Shown here: piece after piece, positions 10,503 through 19,466 of the stretch | Layout: every line of letters starts with the position of its first letter | Numbering within the stretch: the stretch's first letter is position 1 | From: Stephanodiscus triporus | Taxonomy: Eukaryota; Bacillariophyta; Thalassiosirophyceae; Thalassiosirales; Thalassiosiraceae | Reading direction: 5' to 3' | Assembly: GCA_036939755.1 (NCBI GenBank) | Contig: JALLAZ010000191.1 | Location: 1-19,878 of the forward strand | DNA: 19,878 bases | Position numbers and translations under genes: made by a program | Notes under the pieces: generated by a model | Told to the model about the DNA's origin: nothing | What the model saw: only the letters and a program-made list of their open reading frames with translations | Databases searched by the model: none

Positions 10503-11777
10503 TCATAGTCTAGAATTGTTAGGGAAGCCGCTCCTCCCCTCCTCATCTTCGTAAACTTGCATCCTCCTGAGCTCGTTGGCCCTCGCGAAAGCCGGACGCG
10601 ACCGACATCGTCTCAGGTACGCTTCCAGTTCCGGAACTAGATATTTCGGTGCCGTCGTCGTCGTTTCGTTGTAGTGCAAGGTCCTGCCATTGTCGTTGGG
10701 AGGCTGATCCGTCGTCTTCTCCCTCTCGAGCCACCCGATCTGCTGTGCCCAGAAGCAGCAGTTGGCGAATAGGATATCGACGGCGCTGAACCCCGTGGAT
10801 AGCAGGTACCGCCCATGGTCTCCGACAATGCCGCGATCGTCGCCGTCACTGCGACGCCCGACATCTCCGCAATATCCTCCGCCGTCGCCGTCGCCGTCGC
10901 CGTCGTCGCAGCCGCCGCCGTTCTTTCCCGCGGAGGCGTCGGCGATCTCGCCGACCACCACGTCCAGCGCGCCCTCGAACTGCCGTCTCGCCTCGACGAC
11001 CGCCTCGGGCGCGTCGCCGAACACGCCCGACAACCCCTCCCGCGAGTGCTTCCGATGTATCCAGAGGGATTGGGAATCGATCTCCGTCATGACGAACATG
11101 ACGAGGGAGTCGTACCTGGCCCGTTGGGACGTGGCGGGCGGCGGCACGAGCGCATTGCTATGGGCGGGCACGATCACTGGATTGTCACCGTCGTTGTATC
11201 GTCGTCCTCGTCCTCCTCGTCGTCGCCCTCGCGCGTCCTCGTCGTCGTCGTTATCGTAATTGCAGTTTTCGGACGACTTAGTCGGAATCTCGCGCGCCAA
11301 ATCTCCGAGGAAGGTGTTGATCGCCGCGCTCTCCAGCACGACGAACGACGACCCGTCCGAACGACCCTCGTCCCCCGCGTCGTCCTCGCGATCCTCGCCG
11401 CCCCGCCGCTCGCGGCGTCGGCATCGCTCGACTTCGACCAGCAACGCAGGCACCTTCCCCATGGGGTGCAGCTCACGCGCGATCCTCGATCTCGGCCTGC
11501 ACGCGACGTGGACGTAGGGCAGGCCGATCTCCTCGAGCATCCACGCGTTGCGGAACGGTCGCATGCTGAGGTCGCCGTAGAGGGTCACCTTGGGCCACCA
11601 TGCCGTGGGAGGCAGCCGATCGGAGTTACTCGTCGTGCTCCTCATCTTATTATTGTTCGTGATCGAGCTCGACGTCGGCGACAGCGACCGACAAGAAGAT
11701 GAAACCGACTGCCCCCCCGGGCGAAGGACTGCTGGAGAATTGTGGGCCGTCGCGGTTTGCCTTATCGAGCGCATCAT
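10503..11777 (-). CDS. Glutathione S-transferase-like protein with low-complexity insertions
   Basis: The single open frame has 424 residues, about twice the usual GST length. Residues 1-55 are Ser/Thr/Arg-rich with few acidic residues and may be an organelle-targeting leader; Met45 is an alternative start. The thioredoxin-like N-domain is clear: VTLYGDLSMRPFRNAWMLEE (64-83), the cis-proline motif GKVPALL (107-113) and the glutathione-contact motif VLESAAI (147-153). The helical C-domain includes STGFSAVDILFANC (327-340). The extra length comes from three low-complexity insertions: about 117-143 (Arg/Asp/Glu), 173-198 (Asp then Arg/Gly) and 285-320 (Gly/Asp). They are encoded by CGT/GTC triplet-rich DNA and probably form loops. 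The expected activity is glutathione conjugation or glutathione-dependent redox chemistry, but the substrate and GST class cannot be read from the sequence. Confidence 0.8.
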   Translation of the reverse strand: MMRSIRQTATAHNSPAVLRPGGQSVSSSCRSLSPTSSSITNNNKMRSTTSNSDRLPPTAWWPKVTLYGDLSMRPFRNAWMLEEIGLPYVHVACRPRSRIARELHPMGKVPALLVEVERCRRRERRGGEDREDDAGDEGRSDGSSFVVLESAAINTFLGDLAREIPTKSSENCNYDNDDDEDARGRRRGGRGRRYNDGDNPVIVPAHSNALVPPPATSQRARYDSLVMFVMTEIDSQSLWIHRKHSREGLSGVFGDAPEAVVEARRQFEGALDVVVGEIADASAGKNGGGCDDGDGDGDGGGYCGDVGRRSDGDDRGIVGDHGRYLLSTGFSAVDILFANCCFWAQQIGWLEREKTTDQPPNDNGRTLHYNETTTTAPKYLVPELEAYLRRCRSRPAFARANELRRMQVYEDEEGRSGFPNNSRL

Positions 11778-11979
11778 CGCTGGTCTCTGGTCTTCTTCTT
11801 TTTCCTTCGCTGTTGTTATGGTGTCACAACAGTACTTTCACCATGTTGCGAGTTGAGCTCTTCTTCTCTAACACACCAACACTCGTTGTTCGTTCTCGCT
11901 TGCCTTTTACGAGGTTTCCCGCTCTTTAGCGACCCTCCCGCCAAAACCCCCTTCCTCACTCGCTCCCCAGAATCTCTTC

Positions 11980-12759
11980 TCACTCCGCGGCGAGCGTGAG
12001 GAAGTACGCCCCAAGCGCGTGCTTCAACGCCGAGTAGACCAAATTCAACGCCGTCGTCCCCCGGCCGAGGAGGCTCGACACGACGACCACGTGTCCGCGA
12101 CCGTCCTCCCTCCAGCGATCCTCGCGCATCAGCCTCCGAGCGAGCAGGACGGGCGATTCGAAGTTGATACGCATCAGCTCGGGAAGGAGCGCGTCGAGGT
12201 CGGCGTCCATGGCGGGCTGACACTGGTACCGCCCGGCGTTCAGGACGAGCACGTCTATCGAGGGGGCATCCCGCAGCGCATCCGACACGGCCGAGTCCAG
12301 GACGTCCGGCCCTCCCGACATGTCGAACGCGACGACGGAAGTTCGCACGACGGGCCGCGCGCCCGTCCCCCTCCCCCCCGACGCCGACGCCGACGCCTCG
12401 CGGCACATTCGCGCGACCGACTCCAACTCCCCCCGCCGTCGTCCCGACAGGACGAGGCGCCCTATCCCCGCGCGAGCCAATTGTATCGCCAATTCGGCCC
12501 CTATCCCCGACGACGCGCCGGTGATCCAAGCCGTCTTGCCCTCCAAGGCCGGGGCCGATCCCGGCGGGAAGGCGCGTCTGCTGCTCATCATCCCGTCGTC
12601 GTCGCCCTCGACGACCCCGCTCCCGCCGCCGGCGATCCGTCTCGTGACGTATATGTCGTAGAAGAAGAGGAGCGGATTGGCGTCGATGGGCCAGAGGGAG
12701 CGAGCGGCGACGGTGAGGAGGGCGATCGTAATGGCCCGGCGTTGTATTGTTTTTGTCAT
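11980..12759 (-). CDS. Short-chain dehydrogenase/reductase, DHRS7-like, C-terminally truncated
   Basis: The open frame of 259 residues starts with an N-terminal hydrophobic anchor (about 8-35). It then has the Rossmann motif TGASSGIG (80-87), LNAG (173-176), the catalytic Ser229 in VVVSSLLG, and YSALK (Tyr242, Lys246). The string GKTAWITGASSGIG with RLVLSGRR and ELESVARMC resembles the DHRS7-type microsomal SDRs. The frame ends LTLAAE at 11980, only 13 residues after the catalytic Lys. Family members carry roughly 60-100 more residues, including a PG motif that closes the cofactor pocket. A GTGAGA donor overlaps the stop codon, so a further exon is possible. I found no convincing continuation in the 200 bp before the GST-like gene starts at 11777. 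It may be a pseudogene, a truncated allele or an incompletely spliced model. Confidence 0.75.
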   Translation of the reverse strand: MTKTIQRRAITIALLTVAARSLWPIDANPLLFFYDIYVTRRIAGGGSGVVEGDDDGMMSSRRAFPPGSAPALEGKTAWITGASSGIGAELAIQLARAGIGRLVLSGRRRGELESVARMCREASASASGGRGTGARPVVRTSVVAFDMSGGPDVLDSAVSDALRDAPSIDVLVLNAGRYQCQPAMDADLDALLPELMRINFESPVLLARRLMREDRWREDGRGHVVVVSSLLGRGTTALNLVYSALKHALGAYFLTLAAE

Positions 12760-12841
12760 TGCATTGTTCGGTTAGGATTGTTGGCGTGGTGTGTGGGGAG
12801 CGGGGCGGGTGGTCGCGCGCGCAGTAGGTATTAGTATTGAA
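12760..12841. promoter_or_regulatory. Very short spacer between divergent SDR and unknown gene
   Basis: Only about 80 bp separate the SDR start codon (12759, -) from the first candidate ATG of the next gene (12842, +). Any promoters must overlap here or lie inside the neighbouring genes. No motif is recognised. Confidence 0.45.
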
Positions 12842-14263
12842 ATGGGCGCGCCAGCTCCCCAGGTAAAACTTTTCAGTTGAGCAAGCAGACCCCCGCCCGC
12901 CCTCCACTTTCGCATCAAACCGGGGGCCAAGTCGCAGACCCTCTCTCCATCATCAAACCGGGTACGTTTAATCCAATTTGGTGGGATAAAGATACGCCAA
13001 GCGAAGAATTCCATCGGCTTCGTCTTCATCGGCTTTCAATTGGCGATCGCCTCGTGACACAAATGTCGTCTATCGAAGCTGTAGCAGCGGAAGAGCATCC
13101 GAATTTAGAGCCCAGGGAAGCTCTCGAATTCTTGAGTGCTGTTAGGGTTCAGCTGAAATGCGACTTCGGCCTTATCGCGAACGCGGAAGAAGAACAACTC
13201 AGCGACAACATCGAACACAACATCAATGTTATTCGGGCGCTCCTCGCTGTTAATTTGGTAATCCTCTCCCGTTGCATGGAACATGCCGTCGGCACTGGAA
13301 AAAAGACAACGCTCGCGCGTTTTGGGTTCGAAATGATCAAGACACGTCAAGGTGTAGATACAAAGCTCGAGCTTGTTACCCAAGCAGAACGTGTCGTGCA
13401 AGCATTTGACACCTGGCCTCTATCAACGCCGCCATCTGGCTTCGAAAAAATCATCGTGGTGAAATACATGCCCCTCACAGAGTATGTTGACTTTAACGAC
13501 CTCTTCCGCAAGACTTTGTTGCTGAATGATGATGCTCTTAGAGAGCTTCTTCCGAAGCTCAAGGGACACCTCGAGGCGATCCAGGTGTGTTTGGGAGAAC
13601 TCGATGAGTGGGTCATGCAACCAATGAAGAATGTGTCGTTCATCAACAGCATTTTCGAGAAGGAGCACAAGATTCCGACTGACATCGATCCTACCCAAAC
13701 TTCACTCGAGTGCTGCTTCTGTCAGTCTTCGCTTCTTCGTTTTTCGCCAGGTAGGGCTGGTACGGTCGTGAATGGTGAGTGGATGGTAGGATTTCACGTG
13801 TGTTCAAAGTACCGTAAGTAAATGCTAATGGAAGTGTACGTCGAATTCTGGAAGATGAAGCAGCAAAGGCGCACGCTGTTTTCAACTTCGGAGCTGCGTT
13901 TGCACCTGCGCCAGTTGGGGCGGGTACGGTCGTGAATGGTGAGTGGGGATTTGACGTCGTCTTGTTCCATTACCGTAAGTAAATTCTCATGGAAGTGTAT
14001 GTCAAATTTTGGTGGAAGAAGCAACAAACCACTTTTCTTGTGGAAGCTCCACGCAAGAAGCAGCAAACGCGCACTCGTTTGCTCGCTATTCATCTTCGCC
14101 TTCATTCGGTATGAAATCGATCTGCACGTACGACAAGTGCAAGCAAGTGCATGTCCTGGCCGAATGCAATGTTACCGGAATGCATCAAGATTCGTTCGAT
14201 ATTTCGCAAGAAAGCGAACAGGCAAAACTTCGTAGGTTTCTTTACTTCTTGAAAGGCACATGA
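12841..14263 (+). CDS. Unrecognised helical protein with C-terminal Cys-rich segment
   Basis: The main open frame runs from 12841 to 13774, then exons 13855-13938 and 14019-14263, with two 80-bp GT-AG introns in phase 1. From 12877 this gives 408 residues. The 5' end is unsettled: the first in-frame ATG is at 13063, yet the frame upstream (FNPIWWDKDTPSEEFHRL) looks coding. An ATG at 12842 would join this frame in phase 0 if 12863-12876 were removed. The body is mostly helical and charged, with no domain I recognise. The C-terminal part has ECCFC and later CTYDKCKQVHVLAEC with a following His, a possible degenerate zinc-binding cluster. Exon 2 (28 codons) is flanked by duplicated sequence. Unspliced reading of either intron gives VVNGEW and ends at YRK-stop. 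I cannot assign a function. Confidence 0.6.
13745..14018 (+). repeat. Tandem duplication of an intron-exon unit (164-bp period)
   Basis: Positions 13745-13854 and 13909-14018 are clearly related and offset by exactly 164 bp. Both contain CGCCAG, then TACGGTCGTGAATGGTGAGT, then TACCGTAAGTAAAT, then ATGGAAGTGTA and a final GGAAG acceptor. The copies differ by many substitutions inside the intron, while the exon-donor junction is identical. Both introns are 80 bp and phase 1. A further 36-39-bp in-frame duplication (EATNH against QEAANAH) lies at the start of the last exon, around 14016-14074. Confidence 0.85.
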
Positions 14264-14447
14264 GAATCCTCTTTTGATGGCTTCGCCTCTAGTGACTTGT
14301 GTTATCTCTCTATTGTTAGTGTTTTTGTGTTTTGATGTGCGGTCCGCCTGTGATCTGTGATCTAGTCCGAAATATTGCAAAGTCAGTAGAATAGACGATC
14401 GAAACTCTAAATTAATATCATCAAATCTCGCCTCCTGCGCAACTTTC
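14264..14447. other. Spacer between convergent genes
   Basis: This AT-leaning sequence lies between the stop of the unknown gene (14263, +) and the stop of the possible last exon of the RAD54-like gene (14448, -). No feature is seen. Confidence 0.4.
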
Positions 14448-14603
14448 TCAATTGGAGGCGTCGTCGTCCTCCATCCCTGGTTCCGTCTCCAGCCCACGCG
14501 CAGCGAGGCGAGAAAGACATGATGGTAAGAAGTTCTCAGGTAGTTGTACCATAGACTGTCGCAGCTTTTTACGTTTAGAAAACACCAAAACCCAACCAAA
14601 ATC
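14448..14603 (-). other. Orphan coding-like exon 3' of the RAD54-like gene
   Basis: A 51-codon frame on the minus strand begins right at a good acceptor (TTACTCATTGCAG, AG at 14604-14603) and reads DFGWVLVFSKRKKLRQ to LSRLAARGLETEPGMEDD, then a stop. It looks coding and needs a phase-1 partner. The sequence CTAATGACAG followed by GTAATAAAT just upstream is a phase-1 donor in the same frame as the RAD54-like zinc-finger exon. That frame, however, contains a TAG at 14690-14688. The exon could therefore be the original C-terminus cut off by a nonsense codon, or be reached by splicing I cannot see. Confidence 0.5.
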
Positions 14604-14687
14604 TGCAATGAGTAAATGTTTTCACCATGAGGAATATTTATTACCTGTCATTAGCTTGTTATTATTGCTGCGCAAACACATGAAGTA

Positions 14688-17600
14688 CTATTTTCTAGTC
14701 CTGGGTCTCTTTGTTTCGCACATCTGGCATTTTCTCTTTGACCTATCATTCGCGAACGTACATGTCTAATTGAAATTGGCAAGATATTAGTGGTCAAAAC
14801 TGCAGAGAAGTACGCAAATGCTAACAAAGCTACACAGCCAACGCTAGAACTCACCTCGCATGTCCATTGACTACTTTGAGAGTCTGGAGCTTTCTTTTCT
14901 GTGACAGCAGTCAGCGCCATTGCAGCTTCGGATTCTTGCTCGGTCATTTCAGTGTCATCCGTTGCAACAAGTTTTGGTTCTGTAGCATCAAGTTTTGCAC
15001 ACGAAGCTTCCGAGTCATCCAACAGAGCAAAAGTTGCATCTCCGTCATATTTATCTTTGAATGAGGTCGATTCAGTTTCTGTCGTAACATGGGACTCCTC
15101 GTCCATAATTTCTTCTTCTGTCGCATCGCATCTGGTGTTGGCTACACTAATGTTTTGCGTTTCGTCACAATCCTGATTTTGCTCATCTCGCCCATCTTCG
15201 TCGTCGTTTTCGTTATCGTCGTCCTCCTTTAAAGCACAATCCTTCATATCGAATGACTCATTCATTTCCTTCATACTTTCGAGCTCCAACATTGCCTGCC
15301 TCTCCTCCTCAAATTGCTGGCGCTGCTGGATCAGACTCCAGGTAACCTCAAGCCCAAACACGAATGAGACTGTATCGTATCCACGCATTGCTGCTCGAAA
15401 AATTGGGTCGTCGACCGTGTCGGTGCTGTGATGATGACTCCAGTTACGCATATTCTCTTCGTCGGGCATCCCTATCTGCTCCTGGTAGTCTTCTCCGCGC
15501 TCGTTGCTTAAACTGGCCGTTGGCTGAAACACGTCGTCATCGTTGTGTTGGGGTTCATTTTCTCTCTCGTCGTTGTCGCGATCTGACTTCATGAGCATGA
15601 GAGTTGGAACCAACTCTGTCCACTTCTGAATCCACCTTCAAAAATGGCGAAACAAGTCTCGGGGTGAGCACAAGTGTTCAAGAATAATCGAAAACGTCAA
15701 ATCTTCTGCAAGCTGAACGCTTACCAAAGCTGAAGCCTCGCCGCTGCATCGGCCAGCTCCTGCCCAGGCTCCCAGACCTTCAACACATTGGAAAACACAC
15801 GATTGACATCTTTTGAGAAAGCTGCGGGGCTGCTGTATCCAGTGCTGTTATTCTTTTTGTCGATTTTGTTCAGTACAGTACCGAAGTCCATCGGCTGTTT
15901 GACAAGCTTCTGGTATTCTTCCAAGGATGCACCGTGCTCTTCGGGCTTTAGCGGCGTAAGAAAACTCGCCGAGTCCTCTAACAACATAAGTTGTTCAAAG
16001 AGTTCGCGGCACGCGGCAAGCTTCTTTGGCAATACCTTGACGGCCTCTGCCTCGGCATCGTCGACAATAATTCTGCACCTTTCGCATTTCAGTTTATCGT
16101 GTGTGTCACTGGGAGTGCCTTGACGCAGCTTGAATAGATTCTTAAGGTCTTTGGTGCTGAGAGCATTGACTTGTTCTTTATCGTCAACGACGGATTGAAG
16201 ACCTTCCTTTGAGAGTTGGCGTTGGAATATCTTTTCTTCAACAGTCCCAGTCGTCAAGAATCGATATGTGAAGCATCGTTTCTTTTGACCATCTCGCCAG
16301 CAACGAGCGGCTGCCTGCTTGTCAACGGCTGGATTCCAATCAGGATCAAAGAGCACAAGCCTATTGCCCCCGATCAAGTTGAGACCACTAAGAGATCAAT
16401 GTTGCAGTAACGACTTGAGTGGGACAGCAAGCCTTGTCTAAAACGAGCGTTAAATTTAACTCACCATCCACCCGCCTTGCTTGACAAAAGAAAAGCAATC
16501 AAACTACTTGATGGGTCATTGAAATCATCACACTTAGTGCGATCATATCAGAATAGTATCAAAGGGTCTTGGTGAGAACACCGCCGAACAAAGACGACTT
16601 GTGCGGAAGGCGCAACCGCGCATGAATATCTCACCATTTTCTGCCGTTTTTTCATAGATATACTTCCGTCCAAACGACAAAAACCCCAGTTATTCTCTTG
16701 GCACATCCGCCCAATTAGATCCAATGTCTGCGTATAGTTGGACACTATGACGATTTTCTGCGATTTATCATGAAATACAACATAAAATAAAGTCGTGAGT
16801 GAGCCCACTTAGAAGGACAACAATATGATATCATAAATCGCACATCTGCACCGTTTCCTGGCATTCGCATCTGTCGCATGAGACGCCAGAGGACGAACAT
16901 TTTCCCTGACAGCTCTGGCATGACCGGTGCATTTCGTCCTCCGCCCATGGCTTCGCGGGGCATGTATCGAGCAATGCCCTGAGAGGAAGGGCGACAATCG
17001 AATGCGAGTCGGCGTTTGACAATCAGTACGGATGCATTAGCAAAAATCAAAATTATTTATGCAATACTTTGATAAATAAAAGTCTAAATCAAGGACTTAC
17101 GTCTGCTCCCGGAGCCGCGCTGCTTTTCTCTTCTTCAGCGTAGCAGATCTTCTTCTTTGCGCGGCCACCTCTACGATCTTGAATGTTCGACGACTCGTCA
17201 TCGCCGACAACAAGACTTGGGTGGTTGCACAACTGGAATACCGGTGAGTAGTCACAGTTCAGTGGTACCAAGCAAAAGCACGTGAGAGAGCCCATGCGAT
17301 GACACATAGAAATAGTATCATGGTTCAAAATAAGTATCCAGATAATTTATCTCACCTTCATGAGCATCTGAATGGAGCTGCATGTTAAAGTATGGGGTTG
17401 GTAGAGGGCGCGACAGTTTTAGCTCGGCTATGATATGAATCGATGAACAGTTGTAAGCAAGACAACATAATATTCTCACCCCAGGCAATTGACTTGCTTT
17501 CCGTCAAGGACATGCTGCATGTCCTTGCTATTGCAAAGGTGGGCGTACATATTCTGCTGTATCTCCGTCGGGTTGCAACACACCACCTGCACCAATTTGG

Positions 17601-19466
17601 GGGGCAAATGCTGCGCGTTCAATGTATTTACTCGCCTGAGGATGAAGTTGTTGACCGTGGACGACATCTCCTGCTGTATGTCCAACATGCGCTGCTTCTG
17701 CTTCTCGGTCGCGCCCGGCTCGCGACCGCGCAGAATGGGCGCCAGCGTCTGCCTGCGGAACTCCTCCTGCGTTCCAAGGACGCCCGGATTAGTGAAGTCA
17801 ACCATCGCGAAGAATTCCTCAAGGTCATTCTGCATGGGCGTGCCCGTGAGGAGGACGCGACGCTTGCAGGGGATGGAACTCAGCGCCATGGCCGTTTGAT
17901 TCTCACGATTCTTGAGTCGATGGGCCTCGTCGCAGACTAGCAAATCGCAGCAATCTTTGTACTTGTTGATCCGTCCGACGTGCGTGCGCATCGTCTCGTA
18001 GCTCGCAATCAGGACGTTGAACATCTTCGTCTTGACGAAGCAGTCGATGTTCTTCTCGACGGTCTTGCGGTCGGACTCGGCCAGAGCGAGGGTCTTGACG
18101 ACGCCAGGTCCTAGCCACTTTACAAATTCGTTGTCCCAGTTCTTCACCAGGGAGCATGGGCAAATAACGATCACTCGTTTGGCCGACCGTTCCTTATTTG
18201 CCGTTATGCCCGTTTGGAGTAGAGTCCAAATGAGAGTGACCGATTGTAGGGTCTGCACGGACGAAAACACAATGCCAATAATGAATAAGGCGGAGTCATA
18301 TGGACAGTTAATAAGCTCGAAGAAATGTTCAATTTAAAGCACGGAATTGACATACCTTGCCCAGACCCATATCATCGGCGAGGATGCACCCGGCGCCGTT
18401 GAAATCTTTCAAAGACATGACGCACTCATACATAAATTGCACCCCTTCCCTCTGATGTGGTCGCAGGAATTTGGCCAGGACCGCGGGCGCGAACGCCGAT
18501 TCCTTAGCGTATGCTTCGATAGGAGCTGAGCGGAACGATATGGAGTTTGTGACAGGAAAAACGAGGGATGAGCGAAGAAATCGCAATATGTAGTGTACTT
18601 TGGTGGACAGATGATATTCTCGTCGATACGAAGGTGTGTAAGACTTACCTGGAACCAATTCCGTCACGGTTTCCTCCACGCCATATTCATCGGGTCGGGT
18701 GATAGTGCTCCTAGTGTTATCGTTTTCGAGATTGACGAAATGATTCCCATGCGCCGAAAGATAACGATGAATGATGAGAGAAACGAATGACAGCGAAAAA
18801 AGGCGGCGTGCGAGGGGGAAAAAAAACGGGCCACGCACACGACGAGAGAACTCACAATCTAGGAGGCAGACCCTTGGCTTCGCCCCCCTGGTGCGGACTC
18901 TTCCACAGGAGCAGGGGCTCGAACGGCCTGTCGTCCTCCTTCCCCTCGTCGTCGTCGTCGTCGCTGTTGCTCTCGTCGCTCGTGCCGCCCTCCTCCCCGC
19001 CCCGATTCGCCCCCGGCAAAGAGTACGACAGGCCCTTCCCCGCCCGCGCGAACAGCCTCGCCATGCCGTCGAATCGCCTCTTCTGGCCGAGCGTCGACGT
19101 CTTGAGCGCAAGATCGGCGCCCTTGTCGTATGACCTCCGCTTCGTCATTGGCCGTTGGAACTTGCGGAGCAGTCCCGCCGACGGGCCGGAGACCGACAGG
19201 CCAGCCATGACGGGAGCGCGGGCGATTATGAGCCTCGCGCCCGGTCGGAAAAGGCCACGGTCGGAGGAGGGGACGGACCTTCCGCCGTCGCCGCCGCCGC
19301 CACCCCCCCCGCCGCCGCCGTCGCGGGAGGACGGGGCGGGTTTGCTGGAGAATCCGCTCCCGGCCCGACCGACGCATTTGAACCTCGGGGGGGGGATGGG
19401 ATCGCCGGAGGAGACGCGTCGCCCATCGGGACCGAATGATGACGCCGTTTTCTTGCTGGTTAGCAT
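14688..19466 (-). CDS. RAD54/SNF2-family DNA translocase with bromodomain and RanBP2-type zinc finger
   Basis: Twelve exons: 19466-18856, 18710-18649, 18525-18356, 18252-17480, 17377-17356, 17232-17101, 16978-16844, 16757-16635, 16532-16465, 16387-15725, 15635-14855, 14765-14688. All junctions are GT-AG and keep frame; introns are 77-145 bp; the product is 1205 residues. The N-terminal part has [11 protein letters not shown] as in RAD54. SNF2 motifs: [26 protein letters not shown] (Lys281), DEAH (389-392), [54 protein letters not shown] and [14 protein letters not shown] bromodomain-like region (about 820-917, [12 protein letters not shown] to [12 protein letters not shown]) lacks the usual Tyr-Asn acetyl-lysine contact. 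Next come WTELVPTLM, an acidic region, and a RanBP2 finger (W1177, C1179, C1182, C1193, C1196) split by the last intron. The inferred role is ATP-driven chromatin remodelling or recombinational repair in the nucleus. Whether it replaces or supplements a canonical RAD54 is unknown. Confidence 0.88.

Noticed and set aside
10762..11702. Long plus-strand open frames of up to 295 codons
   Set aside because: They lie antisense to the GST-like gene in GC-rich triplet-repeat DNA, have repetitive Arg/Pro/Val composition and show no domain.
12019..12834. Plus-strand 271-codon frame and minus-strand 363-codon frame over the SDR gene
   Set aside because: Both are shadows of the SDR coding frame with Arg-rich low-information sequence; the SDR frame alone carries recognisable motifs.
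13814..13854. GTAAGT at 13814 as the true donor of the first 3' intron
   Set aside because: It would leave a 41-bp intron, much shorter than most others here. The GTGAGT donor at 13775 gives 80 bp and has an exact counterpart in the second copy. It remains possible as an alternative site.
14102..14608. 168-codon minus-strand frame (ILVGFWCFLNV...)
   Set aside because: A different frame of the same stretch (DFGWVLVFSKRKK...) reads far more like protein and ends in a typical acidic tail; the longer frame also overlaps the opposite-strand exon 14019-14263.
14766..14854. Apparent transmembrane segment ([16 protein letters not shown]) at the end of the RAD54-like protein
   Set aside because: It comes from reading through an 89-bp intron. 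The GTGAGT donor at 14854 and the acceptor at 14766 restore a zinc finger across the junction.
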